From Myxococcota bacterium (GTDB taxonomy: Bacteria > Myxococcota_A > UBA9160 > UBA6930): a DNA stretch of 64,000 bases. The translations under genes and the position numbers were made by a program. How positions within the stretch are numbered: position 1 is the stretch's first letter; the number at the start of each line of letters is the position of its first letter. Positions 53,363 to 62,229 of this stretch are shown here, piece by piece. The stretch is taken from contig JANQOX010000014.1 in NCBI GenBank assembly GCA_028285625.1, positions 124,001 to 188,000 of the forward strand, written 5' to 3'. The notes under the pieces are model-generated. The model saw only the letters and a list, made by a program, of their open reading frames with translations. It searched no databases and was not told the origin of the DNA.

Positions 53363-54073
53363 GTGTCGCGCACCCTCAAGACCGACATGCCCGGGCCGGA
53401 CCGCCGCGTGAGCGTCGAGGACGTCCGGGCCAAGGGGCTGGAGGCGATCTTCGCGCCCGACCTCGAGCCGCCCCTGCGTCTGGTGGTGGATCTCGGTTTC
53501 GGGCGGGGCGAGTTCGTCCGGCAGCTCGCTGCCGAGGCCCCCGAGACGGCTCATCTGGGTGTCGAACTCTCGAAGAAGCGCGTCTTCAAGCTCGCCCGGC
53601 GCCTGGCGCGCACCGAAGGAGAAGGGGGCAACCTGCGGCTGATCGAGGCGACCGCCGAGGAGGTGACGCGCGAAGCCCTCCCGGACGCGAGCGTCGACAC
53701 GTTCTGGATCAACTGTCCCGACCCGTGGCCGAAGCGCCGTCACCACCCGCGGCGCATGATCCAGCCGGCGTTCGCCGCTCTGCTCGCGCGTCGGCTCCGG
53801 CCGGGCGGCGTGCTCGAGGTGGCGACGGACCATGCCGCCTACGCGCGCTGGATCGATCAGGTGCTGCGCGCCGAACCCTCGCTGGCGAATCGCTGGGACG
53901 AGCCCTTCCTGCACGAGGTGCCGGGCCGAATCCAGACCGGCTACGAGCGCGACTGGCGCGCGATGGGGCGCTCCCTGCACTTCTTCCGCTACGCGCGCGT
54001 CCCGGTCGATGCGACCGACGTGCGCACCGCCCCGGCCGGAGACGCCGTCGGGACCGCTCCGGCAAGCCGATGA
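53363..54073 (+). CDS. trmB: tRNA (guanine46-N7)-methyltransferase TrmB
   Basis: 236 residues from GTG. SAM loop VVDLGFGRGEFVRQLA, HLGVELSKKR, the NCPDPWPKRRHHPRRMIQ signature (catalytic and tRNA-binding), and TGYERDWRAMGR near the end. Methylates G46 of the tRNA variable loop. It starts 23 bp after sppA and its stop overlaps rlmN (ATGA). Confidence 0.96.
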   Translation: MSRTLKTDMPGPDRRVSVEDVRAKGLEAIFAPDLEPPLRLVVDLGFGRGEFVRQLAAEAPETAHLGVELSKKRVFKLARRLARTEGEGGNLRLIEATAEEVTREALPDASVDTFWINCPDPWPKRRHHPRRMIQPAFAALLARRLRPGGVLEVATDHAAYARWIDQVLRAEPSLANRWDEPFLHEVPGRIQTGYERDWRAMGRSLHFFRYARVPVDATDVRTAPAGDAVGTAPASR

Positions 54074-55167
54074 CGCTTCACCTGAAAGACCTCGACCCTG
54101 CCGCCCTGCGCGAGGCCTTCGCCGAGCGCGGGTTGCCCGCCTATCGCGCCGATCAGGTCGCCGGCTGGGTCTACGGGCGAGGTGTCGAGGACCCCGCGCA
54201 GATGACCGACCTGCCGGCGTCGCTGCGCGACGAACTCGGCACCGACCTGGTGCTGCGCGCGCTCGAGCCCGAAGCCTTCGAACACTCGGTGGATGGCACC
54301 GTGAAGGGCGCGCTGCGCACGGCCGACGACCGCATCGTCGAGGCGGTGGTGATCCCCGAGGAGGAGCGCACCACGCTCTGCGTCTCGACCCAGGTGGGGT
54401 GTCCCCTCGCCTGCTCGTTCTGCGCCACCGGTGCGCTGGGATTCGGGCGCAACCTGCACACGCGCGAGATCATCGACCAGGTCTGCCGCATGCGTGAAGG
54501 CCTGCCGCCGGGCCGCACACTCACCAACGTGGTGTTCATGGGCATGGGAGAGCCGCTGCTGAACCTGCCCGAGGTGATCCCGGCGATCCGCACGCTGCTG
54601 CATCCGCGCGGCTTCGCCATGGCACCGCGCCGCGTGACGGTGTCGACGGCCGGCGTGGTGCCGAAGATCCGCGAGCTGCTGGAGGCGGTGCCGGTGAACC
54701 TGGCGGTCTCGCTCCACGCTGCGCGCGACGAGGTGCGCGACGTGCTGGTGCCCATCAACAAGCGCTACCCGCTGGCCGAGCTTCTCGACACCCTGCGCAG
54801 CCTGCCCAGGCTCAGTCGCCGCCATCCCGTGTTCTTCGAGTACACGCTGATGGAGGGCGTGAACGACGATCCCGAGGACGCCCGGAGACTGGTCCGGCTG
54901 CTGCGGGGGATCCCGTCCAAGCTGAACCTGATCCCGATGAACCCCCACACCGATGCGCCCTACCGCCCGCCGGCGCCCGAGGTGGCGAGCCGCTTCATGG
55001 GCGAGCTCGTGCGCGGGGGGCTCACCACGACCCTGCGGCGCAGTCGCGGCGGCGACATCGACGCGGCCTGCGGCCAGCTGGCGGCACGAGGCCGCGCGGC
55101 GGGTCGTTTCACGGGCCGAGCAGTCGCTTCTCAAGGTGAGCGCGGAACGGCCGAAGCGCCGTCTTGA
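54070..55167 (+). CDS. rlmN: 23S rRNA (adenine2503-C2)-methyltransferase RlmN
   Basis: 365 residues, radical SAM enzyme. The iron-sulfur motif is CPLACSFCATG, with GMGEPLLNL, VSTAGVVPKIREL, NLAVSLHAARDEVR, and a C-terminal catalytic cysteine in DIDAACGQLA. It methylates A2503 of 23S rRNA and A37 of some tRNAs. Starts at ATG 54070 overlapping trmB. Confidence 0.97.
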   Translation: MTLHLKDLDPAALREAFAERGLPAYRADQVAGWVYGRGVEDPAQMTDLPASLRDELGTDLVLRALEPEAFEHSVDGTVKGALRTADDRIVEAVVIPEEERTTLCVSTQVGCPLACSFCATGALGFGRNLHTREIIDQVCRMREGLPPGRTLTNVVFMGMGEPLLNLPEVIPAIRTLLHPRGFAMAPRRVTVSTAGVVPKIRELLEAVPVNLAVSLHAARDEVRDVLVPINKRYPLAELLDTLRSLPRLSRRHPVFFEYTLMEGVNDDPEDARRLVRLLRGIPSKLNLIPMNPHTDAPYRPPAPEVASRFMGELVRGGLTTTLRRSRGGDIDAACGQLAARGRAAGRFTGRAVASQGERGTAEAPS

Positions 55168-55170
55168 GCG

Positions 55171-55851
55171 ATGCTGTACGCGGTGGGCGACATCCATGGG
55201 GAGCTTTCGAAGCTCGATCGGCTGATCGAGTCGCTTCCGCTCGCCGACGGCGACAAGCTGGTCTTCCTGGGCGACTACGTGGACCGCGGGCCGGACCCGG
55301 CGGGCGTGGTGTCCCGGCTGCTCGAGCTCCGCGAGCGCTTCTCGTGCGTCTTCCTGCTCGGCAACCACGAGTCGATGTTTCTCGACTTTCTCGGCTGGAA
55401 GGACGAGGCCTACTTCGGGGGCGATGCCTTCCTGCCCAATGGCGGTGACCGCACGCTGGCGAGCTACGGCTACTTCGAGGCCGAGGATCCCGACCCGCGC
55501 AACTTCCGGCTGCCGCCGGACCACGAGCAGTTCTACCGCGAACTGGCGCTGTCCCATCTCGAGGGCGACTACCTGTTCGTGCACGCCGGCCTCTCTCGCC
55601 GGTCACTCGCCGAGAACGACATCGCGTACGCGCTGCGCCGCGCGCGGGTCGAAGACGTCCTGTGGACGCGATCCACCGGCGACACCCCGCATCGCCTGGG
55701 TGTGACCGTGGTCTACGGCCACACGCCTCGCAACGACTTCGGCGTGCGCTGGAATCCGCCGTTCAGCATCGGCATCGACACGGGTGCGGTCTACGGGGGC
55801 CCGCTCACGGCGATCCGCTTGCCCGACGAGACCCTGTTCCAGGCGGCCTAG
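55171..55851 (+). CDS. Metallophosphoesterase, serine/threonine phosphatase (ApaH/PrpE-like)
   Basis: 226 residues. PPP-family motifs: VGDIHGELSKLDRLI, LGDYVDRGPDPAG, LLGNHESMFL and VYGHTPRNDFG, all metal-ligand segments. This compact form may dephosphorylate phosphoproteins or cleave dinucleoside tetraphosphates. It follows rlmN by three bases, completing a three-gene unit with trmB. Confidence 0.94.
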   Translation: MLYAVGDIHGELSKLDRLIESLPLADGDKLVFLGDYVDRGPDPAGVVSRLLELRERFSCVFLLGNHESMFLDFLGWKDEAYFGGDAFLPNGGDRTLASYGYFEAEDPDPRNFRLPPDHEQFYRELALSHLEGDYLFVHAGLSRRSLAENDIAYALRRARVEDVLWTRSTGDTPHRLGVTVVYGHTPRNDFGVRWNPPFSIGIDTGAVYGGPLTAIRLPDETLFQAA

Positions 55852-55861
55852 CGCCTGAGGG

Positions 55862-55884
55862 CCCCGCGTGGTTCAGCCGCGGGG
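55862..55884. terminator. Hairpin between the phosphatase and LysM transglycosylase genes
   Basis: CCCCGCG (55862-55868) pairs with CGCGGGG (55878-55884), a 7-bp stem around a 9-base loop that includes the stop codon of the minus-strand gene. It may end both convergent transcripts. Confidence 0.4.
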
Positions 55885-58206
55885 AACGACCTCGGGTACG
55901 CGCACGCGCTGCCCCGGCCGCAGGCGGTTCGGGTCGAGCTCGGGGTTGGTGGCCAGCAGCAGCCACAGCGGTAGCGCCGTCTCGGCGGCGAGTACGGAGG
56001 ACAGCGTGTCGCCCGGACCGATCGTCACGTCCCGCGCGCCATCTACCGCATAGCGGTCGTAGAAGCCCTGCTGCACCTGCTGGTGATGCGCTCGACGCCT
56101 CGACTCGAAGCGCTTCCGCGACACCCGCGACAGGTCGAGGCGGATGCGGGCACCCAGGCGCGTACGGCTCGACGAGAAGCCGTTCAGCCGGCGCAACTCG
56201 GAGGCGCTCGTGTTCAGCCACTGCGCCAGCAGGCCGAGGGACTCGCCCGGCTGGACGATCGCCGTGCCGTCCATGCCGACGCGGTAGCGGTCCGGGTCGA
56301 GCGGCAGCCGATCGGGCGCGGAGGGCAGGGCCCGCGCGACCGGGGGCGGCGCGGCATCCACCGGGGCCAGCGCCGCCGGTCCCGGCCCACCGTTGCGCGC
56401 CTCCTCGGTCGTGGAGCGCGTATCTCCGGCATCCGACCGCGGTGTCGACGAGCCGCCCGGGATGTAGATGCGCTGGCCGGGGTGGATGCGATCCGGGCGG
56501 CCGAGGCCGTTGTGACGGACCAGCGCCTGGGTGGTCGTGCCGAAGCGCCGGGCAATGGCCTCCAGTGTGTCGCCTCGGCGGACCACGTAGACGCCCGCCG
56601 GCCCCCCGGCCGTGGCACTCGTTCCGCCGCCAGGAAGGGTGAGGACCTGGCCCACGTGAATGCGGTTGCGGTTGCGGATGCCGTTGGCCGCCGCGAGATC
56701 ACGCGCCCCGATGCCGAACCGCTGAGCGATGCCATCGAGCGTGTCGCCGCGGCGTACGCGATACAGCCCGTCGGCAGGTGCGGGCTCCGGCACGCGACCC
56801 GGCGACTCGACCCGTGCGACAGCGCGCGGCGCATCCTTGACGGGCAGGCGCAGCCGCTGCCCCGCGCGGATGTGATGACGGCTGCGCAGCCCGTTCAGGG
56901 CCACGAGCTCCGACTCGCGCACCTTGAAGCGCCGCGCGATCCGCGAGAGCGAGTCTCCGCGCTTCACGCGGTAGTACCGGTCGGGGAGCTGTTCGTCGAA
57001 GCGCAGGCCCTGGGGCACGCCCGCGAGCATGGCGCGAGGGGCGGCGCGTTCCGGGCTCGCCGGTACGCGCAGCCCGTAGCCGCGCGGCACGAGCTTCTGG
57101 CCGCTCCAGACGGGCGACAGCAGCGCTCGGTTGTGCTTCTTCAGGTCGGCGAGGGGGAGCCCGAGCACTTCGGCCAGCGTGCTCGCCTTGTAGTAGTGGT
57201 CGAGCGGCACGATCTCGGGCCGCAGCGGGGCGTCCTTGGTGATGGGCCCGAAGTAGCGCTCGGGATCCGTCTCCACCTCGAGGGCGGCGAGGAACGACAG
57301 GTAGAAGTTCCGCGACGCGAAGCCGAAGGTGCGGCTCTTGTAGCGGTCGAGGACGGTCTCGATGTCGCGGGTGCCGAGCTTGCGCACCGCGCGCATCATG
57401 CCCGACGTGCCGTGGTTGTAGGCGGTGATGGCCAGCGGCCAGGTGCGGGTCTTCTCGTAGTTGCCGGCGAGCAGCCGAGCCGCCGCGACGCTGGCAATCC
57501 AGGGATCCCGCCGCTCGTCCACCACGTGGTCCACGCGCATGAACATGCGGCCCGTGCCGCGGGTGAACTGCCAGAGGCCCGAGGCGCCGGCGTGCGAGTA
57601 GGCGTCGGGGTTGTAGGACGACTCGACGTGCGGAAGCGCCACCAGGCCGAGCGGCAGTTGGCGCTCGAGCAACACCTCCTTGATGTAGTCCTCCCAGCGG
57701 CCCATGCGCGCGACGCCGTCCCGGAACTTGTTGGCCTGTCCCAGCTGGAAGCGCAACTGCCGGCTCGCCGCCCGGAGGGTGGTGTTCGAGACGCCTTCGG
57801 GGAAGAGCCCGAGCACGCGACGCTCCTCGACGGAGAGGCCCGTGCGGCGCCCGCCGGCCAGGCCCAGCAGCAACTTTTCGAAGTGGCGTTTGCGTGCGCG
57901 GATCTTCCGCTCTCGGGAGCGGCTGGAGAGCCCCTTGGGCAGGCGCAGCACCTCGTAGACCACGGCGATGTCGCGGGAGTCGTGGATCAGGCCGCCATCC
58001 GTGCCCACCTCGGTGTAGATGCGCTTCCAGAAGGCGACGCGCGGATACAAGGCCGGCGGCTTCGGGAAGGTCCCGTCGGAGACGTCCGGCGGCACGGGGC
58101 TGGTGTCCTGGGCAGCCGCGGGCGCGGCGGGCAGTTGGCCCCAGATGATGGCCACGGCCAGGAGTACGGCGAGCCCGGCCAGAGTCCGGATCGGATGGAG
58201 CTGCAT
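55873..58206 (-). CDS. mltD: Membrane-bound lytic murein transglycosylase MltD-like, with multiple LysM domains
   Basis: 777 residues. N-terminal signal peptide (LAGLAVLLAVAIIW), a helical region, then a soluble lytic transglycosylase domain with catalytic glutamate E195 in ALPHVESSYNP and ASGLWQFTRGTG. Three canonical LysM domains occur at about 411-456, 481-525 and 540-583 (each starting YRVKRGDSL-like). A degenerate one (IVQPGESLGLLAQW) and a C-terminal one (VTIGPGDTLSSVL) bring the count to five. It cleaves peptidoglycan and binds it through LysM. ATG 58206 has GAGGGG upstream. Confidence 0.94.
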   Translation of the reverse strand: MQLHPIRTLAGLAVLLAVAIIWGQLPAAPAAAQDTSPVPPDVSDGTFPKPPALYPRVAFWKRIYTEVGTDGGLIHDSRDIAVVYEVLRLPKGLSSRSRERKIRARKRHFEKLLLGLAGGRRTGLSVEERRVLGLFPEGVSNTTLRAASRQLRFQLGQANKFRDGVARMGRWEDYIKEVLLERQLPLGLVALPHVESSYNPDAYSHAGASGLWQFTRGTGRMFMRVDHVVDERRDPWIASVAAARLLAGNYEKTRTWPLAITAYNHGTSGMMRAVRKLGTRDIETVLDRYKSRTFGFASRNFYLSFLAALEVETDPERYFGPITKDAPLRPEIVPLDHYYKASTLAEVLGLPLADLKKHNRALLSPVWSGQKLVPRGYGLRVPASPERAAPRAMLAGVPQGLRFDEQLPDRYYRVKRGDSLSRIARRFKVRESELVALNGLRSRHHIRAGQRLRLPVKDAPRAVARVESPGRVPEPAPADGLYRVRRGDTLDGIAQRFGIGARDLAAANGIRNRNRIHVGQVLTLPGGGTSATAGGPAGVYVVRRGDTLEAIARRFGTTTQALVRHNGLGRPDRIHPGQRIYIPGGSSTPRSDAGDTRSTTEEARNGGPGPAALAPVDAAPPPVARALPSAPDRLPLDPDRYRVGMDGTAIVQPGESLGLLAQWLNTSASELRRLNGFSSSRTRLGARIRLDLSRVSRKRFESRRRAHHQQVQQGFYDRYAVDGARDVTIGPGDTLSSVLAAETALPLWLLLATNPELDPNRLRPGQRVRVPEVVPRG

Positions 58207-58353
58207 GTCCCCTCGTTCGACGCTGCAAGGATCGGCTGGTTCGGCTCGAAACCTGAAGGGCGGCACCGGGTTCGCCCTGCGGCTGCCGGGGGAAGCAGCC
58301 GCTCGGAAGGCTAGCCGACCGGGGCGGGTTGCCCCTGTCGGATGAAGCGGCTT

Positions 58354-59868
58354 CTACTTTCGGCGGCCCTTGCGGCGCGCCTTCTTGGCCGCCTTGCGCT
58401 TCTTGCGCGCCCGTCCGCGCTGCTGGGCCAGCTGGGCGGGCTTGGCCTGGCGAGCGCCTCCTCCACCGAGCATCGCGGCGGGGTCGAGGCCCCCCGGCAT
58501 GCCGGCCCCGGCCATCTGGCCCATTCCCGGGATCTTGCCCATCAGCCCGCCGAGACCGCCGCCCTTGCCCAGCGACCCCATGATCTGGCGCATCTGCATG
58601 AAGCGCTCGACCAGGTCGGTCACGTCCTTCGGGGCGCGCCCGCTGCCGCGGGCGATGCGCCCCGCACGGCTCGGGTCGATCAGGTCGGGCTTGGAGCGCT
58701 CCTGGCGCGTCATCGACTGGATCATGGCTTCGACCCGGACGATGTCGCCCTCGTCCACCTGATCGGCCAGCCCGCCCATGCCGGGCATCTTCGCCATCAC
58801 GTCGCCGAGGGGGCCGAGCTTCTGCACCATGCGGAGCTGCTTCAGCAGGTCGTCCATGCCGAAGTTGCCGCGCAGCATGCGCTCGGCGTCTGCTTCGGCT
58901 TCGCGCTCGTCGACCACCTGCTCGAAGTCGCGGACCAGGCCCACGACGTCGCCCATGCCGAGGATCCGGCTGGCGAGGCCCTCCGGCCGGAAAGGCTCGA
59001 GGCGGTCGACCGTCTCGCCCGTCCCCAGGAACTTGATCGGAACGCCCGTCACCGCCTTCACGGCCAGCGCGGCACCGCCGCGGGCGTCGCCGTCGAGCTT
59101 GGTCAGGACCAGGCCGTCGAGCGACAGGCGTTCGGCGAAGGCGCCGGCCACGTTGACGGCGTCGCGGCCCATCAGCGCGTCGCACACCAAAAGGGTGTTG
59201 GCGGGTCGGGTGCGCTCGGCGATCTCGCCAAGCTCGACCATCAGCTCCTCGTCCACCGCCAGGCGTCCCGCGGTGTCGTAGACCACCGCGTTGAAGCCCT
59301 CGCGTCCGGCGCGCTCGCGCGCGGCGGCGCAGATGATGGGCGGCGTGTCACCGGGGCCGCCGGCGTGGACGGCCACCTCGATGCGCTCGCCGAGCTGCTG
59401 CAGCTGCAGCACCGCGGCCGGACGCTGTACGTCGGCCGCCACCAGCAGCGGTCGCATGCCCTCGCGCTTCAGATGGTTGGCGAGCTTGGCGGCGACCGTC
59501 GTCTTGCCCACACCCTGGAGGCCCACCAGCATGATCGAGGTGACCCCGGCATCCCGACCGAGTTCGGGGTCCACCGGTCCCATGAGTGCGACCAGCTCTT
59601 CTTCACAGACCTTGATGAAGTGCTGGCCGGGCGTGGCGCGAAGGGTCTTGCCCGAGGCGTCGCGAACCCGGGTGGCGACCTTCTCGCCGACCGCGCGCTC
59701 CTTCACCCGGGCGAGGAAGTCCTTCACCACGGCGAAGTCGACGTCGGCCTCGAGCAGCGACGCGCGCACCTCGCGCAGCGCCTCGCCGACGTTCTCGTCG
59801 GTGAGTGAACGCACCCCCGACAAGCGGTCGCGGGCGCCTTGGAAGCCTCGGGTCAGGGTCTCGAGCAC
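58354..59868 (-). CDS. ffh: Signal recognition particle protein Ffh
   Basis: 504 residues. N domain with SLTDENVGEALREVRASLLEADV, G domain with GLQGVGKTTVAAKLA, DTAGRLAVDEELM, TKLDGDARGGAAL and the DPSRAGRIARGSGR linker, then the Met-rich M domain (QMRQIMGSLGKGGG, MGKIPGMGQMAG) that holds the signal sequence and 4.5S RNA. The tail is strongly basic (RKKRKAAKKARRKGRRK). Start GTG 59868 is where the family alignment begins; no clear ribosome-binding site is seen, and the frame extends about 34 codons further. Confidence 0.95.
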   Translation of the reverse strand: MLETLTRGFQGARDRLSGVRSLTDENVGEALREVRASLLEADVDFAVVKDFLARVKERAVGEKVATRVRDASGKTLRATPGQHFIKVCEEELVALMGPVDPELGRDAGVTSIMLVGLQGVGKTTVAAKLANHLKREGMRPLLVAADVQRPAAVLQLQQLGERIEVAVHAGGPGDTPPIICAAARERAGREGFNAVVYDTAGRLAVDEELMVELGEIAERTRPANTLLVCDALMGRDAVNVAGAFAERLSLDGLVLTKLDGDARGGAALAVKAVTGVPIKFLGTGETVDRLEPFRPEGLASRILGMGDVVGLVRDFEQVVDEREAEADAERMLRGNFGMDDLLKQLRMVQKLGPLGDVMAKMPGMGGLADQVDEGDIVRVEAMIQSMTRQERSKPDLIDPSRAGRIARGSGRAPKDVTDLVERFMQMRQIMGSLGKGGGLGGLMGKIPGMGQMAGAGMPGGLDPAAMLGGGGARQAKPAQLAQQRGRARKKRKAAKKARRKGRRK

Positions 59869-60079
59869 GGAGCGCGTAGGATAACGAGGCCGGGCGAGGC
59901 TGCCGCCGCGTCCGAGCGCCGGCGGCCTCGCGGGTGGGCGCGAGCGGTGGCCGGAGTGCGGGACGGGCACGCGCCGACGGGCTCCGGTCCGGCGGGGGTG
60001 CTATCCCAGCGGGCCCAAGGGCTCGCAATGCGCGGGTCCGGGGGGGCGACCGCGAGTGCGGTCGGCGTGCGGAGGATCG

Positions 60080-60295
60080 ATGGCGACCGAGGTCGAAGCA
60101 CAGGTCACCGGAAGCGTCTGGAAGATCGAGAAGCAGGTCGGCGACGCGCTCGAGGAAGACGACGTGATCCTGATCCTCGAGTCCATGAAGATGGAGATCC
60201 CCGTGGAGGCGCCGGTGGCCGGTCGGCTCGACGAATTGCGCGTGGCCGAGGGCGATCACGTCGAAGAGGGCACCGTCCTGGCCGTGATCGCATGA
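60080..60295 (+). CDS. Biotin/lipoyl carrier domain protein (71 residues)
   Basis: A single biotinyl-type domain: the carrier lysine lies in LILESMKMEIPVEAP, and EGDHVEEGTVLAVI closes the fold. It has no N-terminal extension. It is probably the biotin carrier subunit of a small acyl-CoA carboxylase whose other subunits are elsewhere. ATG 60080 has GGAGG four bases upstream. It starts 211 bp from the divergent ffh and is 16 bp from the next gene. Confidence 0.9.
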   Translation: MATEVEAQVTGSVWKIEKQVGDALEEDDVILILESMKMEIPVEAPVAGRLDELRVAEGDHVEEGTVLAVIA

Positions 60296-60311
60296 CAGCG
60301 GCCGGCCGCCC

Positions 60312-61139
60312 TTGAGCCGCCTCGAGGTCCGCAACCTGCGCGGACCCGATCGAGACGAGGTGCTCCGGTACCTCGAGCAGCAGCCGTTGCTGAACCTCGG
60401 CCTGATCGATCAGGCCTCGCGGCTGGGTCGCGGGCGGGCCGGGCTGCTCGGCGCCTACGACGGGCCGCGGCTGGCGGGCGTCGCGGCCGTCCAGCCGAGC
60501 GTCGTCCTCGACGCGCGGGCCGGGCGCGACGCGCTGGAGGCGCTGATGCCCCATCTCGCGGGCATCGGCTCCGGTCTCGTGAAGAGCACCGAGGACGTGG
60601 TGGCGCCACTGTGGGAATGGCTCGAAGCGCGTGGGCGCCGCGCGCTGCTCGACCGGATCGAGACGGGCTACGCCCTGTTTCCCGACCAGGGGGAGCCGGT
60701 GGGGAAGCGCGCGGGCGCCGAGGTGCGCGAGGCGCGACGCGACGATCTCGACGCCCTGGTGGAAGCGGCCCGCGCGAGCTTGCGTGAGGAGAATCGCCCC
60801 GACGCCTTCCGCGGCGACCCGCTCGGGTTCCGCCGCTGGGTCCGTAGCCGCATCCCGCGCGCCACCGTCGTGACCTGGGAGGGCCAGGTGGCATTCGTGG
60901 GCTACGCCGACGTGCAGTGCTCTCGCGGCTGGCTGCTTCAGGGCGTCTATACCTGGCCTGCCCTGCGTCGCATGGGCGTCGCGCGGATCGGCGTCGCCGC
61001 CATGTGCGAGCGGGCCTTCGCCTCGGGCGCCGACCACGTTCAGCTCGCCGTGGTCGAGGGCAATTCGGCGGCGGAGGCCCTCTACGAGGGGCTCGGGTTC
61101 CGCAGCTTCGGGCGCCTGCGCACGCTGCTCTTCTCCTGA
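60312..61139 (+). CDS. GNAT family N-acetyltransferase
   Basis: 275 residues from TTG. An N-terminal half of unknown type (a second, degenerate GNAT fold is likely, VRNLRGPDRDEVLRYLEQ) precedes a GNAT domain with motif A MGVARIGVAAMCERAF and AEALYEGLGFRSFGRLRTLLF. Two-domain GNATs of this size often modify amines on small molecules or peptides. The substrate is unknown. Probably co-transcribed with the biotin carrier gene. Confidence 0.85.
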   Translation: MSRLEVRNLRGPDRDEVLRYLEQQPLLNLGLIDQASRLGRGRAGLLGAYDGPRLAGVAAVQPSVVLDARAGRDALEALMPHLAGIGSGLVKSTEDVVAPLWEWLEARGRRALLDRIETGYALFPDQGEPVGKRAGAEVREARRDDLDALVEAARASLREENRPDAFRGDPLGFRRWVRSRIPRATVVTWEGQVAFVGYADVQCSRGWLLQGVYTWPALRRMGVARIGVAAMCERAFASGADHVQLAVVEGNSAAEALYEGLGFRSFGRLRTLLFS

Positions 61140-61279
61140 CCCCCCAGGACGGCCGCATGGGCCCGCGGACGGGGGGCTGCTAGCCTGCGCCTCCCCGGCG
61201 ACGGGAGGCCGCACGGGCGGTCCTCACCGCGGCTCGGCCGGCCGGGCCTCTCACCCCCGGACTTCCGAAGGAGACCCCC

Positions 61280-62137
61280 ATGGCAATGCTCGATGGCAAG
61301 GTGGCGCTGGTCACGGGCGCGGGCGGCGGCCTGGGCCGCGAGCACGCGCTGGCCCTGGCACGCGAGGGCGCGCGCATCGTCGTCAACGATCTCGGTGGCG
61401 CACGCGACGGCGAGGGCGCCGGTTCGGCGATGGCCGATCAGGTCGTCGAAGAGATCAAGGCCCTCGGCGGCGAAGCCGTGCCCAACTACGACACGGTCGC
61501 GACGGTGGAGGGCGGGGAGAAGATCGTCCAGACCGCTGTCGACGCCTTCGGGCAGCTCGACATCTGCGTGAACAACGCGGGCATCCTGCGCGACAAGACG
61601 GTGTCGAAGCTCACCGAGGACCTGTGGGAGCCGATCATCGCGGTGCACCTGAAGGGCACGTATTGCGTGTCGCGTCCCGCCTTCAACCACATGAAGGAGC
61701 GAGGGCAGGGCGGCGTGATCGTGAACACGTCGTCGACCTCGGGCCTCAACGGCAACTTCGGTCAGGCCAACTACGGCGCGGCCAAGGCCGGCATCGCGGG
61801 TTTCACCCGGTGCATGGCGCTCGAAGGCGAGCGCTACGGCATCCGCTGCTACATCCTCGCGCCCGTCGCGCTGACCCGGCTCACGTCGGACCTGCCGGGC
61901 TTCCAGGACGAGAAGCTCCAGGAGCGGATGGACCCGAAGATGGTCTCGCCGCTCGTGGTCTACCTCGCGAGTGACTCGGCCAAGGACATGACCAACAAGA
62001 CCTTCTTCGTGGGCGGCGGCCGCATCGCCGAGATGAAGGTCGTGACGGCCAAGGGCGTCACCAAGACCGACGACGGTGGCCTCTGGACCCCGCAGGAAGT
62101 CGGTGACCACATGTCGGAGATCCTGCTCCCCGAGTAG
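61280..62137 (+). CDS. SDR, 3-hydroxyacyl-CoA dehydrogenase-like (peroxisomal MFE-2 type)
   Basis: 285 residues. Classical SDR: TGAGGGLGREHALAL nucleotide loop, NNAGILRDKTVSKL, catalytic serine (NTSSTSGLNG) and the YGAAKAG tyrosine-lysine pair. The sequence around the cofactor loop and NDLGG matches the dehydrogenase part of peroxisomal multifunctional enzyme type 2, but there is no hydratase domain. An AAGGAGA site lies upstream of the ATG. A role in fatty-acid or sterol side-chain oxidation is likely, alongside the acyl-CoA dehydrogenases. Confidence 0.92.
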   Translation: MAMLDGKVALVTGAGGGLGREHALALAREGARIVVNDLGGARDGEGAGSAMADQVVEEIKALGGEAVPNYDTVATVEGGEKIVQTAVDAFGQLDICVNNAGILRDKTVSKLTEDLWEPIIAVHLKGTYCVSRPAFNHMKERGQGGVIVNTSSTSGLNGNFGQANYGAAKAGIAGFTRCMALEGERYGIRCYILAPVALTRLTSDLPGFQDEKLQERMDPKMVSPLVVYLASDSAKDMTNKTFFVGGGRIAEMKVVTAKGVTKTDDGGLWTPQEVGDHMSEILLPE

Positions 62138-62229
62138 GACGGCGTACGAGGGCGCGGCGCGGGCGCGGCCCGCGCCCGCCCGGCCCGCCGTCGGACAGCG
62201 CGCGCTCGTTCTGGTATTCCTCAGGACGG

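Noticed and set aside
62157..62180. GC-rich inverted repeat between the SDR and plsB genes
   Set aside because: Only about 9 bp of stem with no T-tract; compositional chance is high in such GC-rich DNA.
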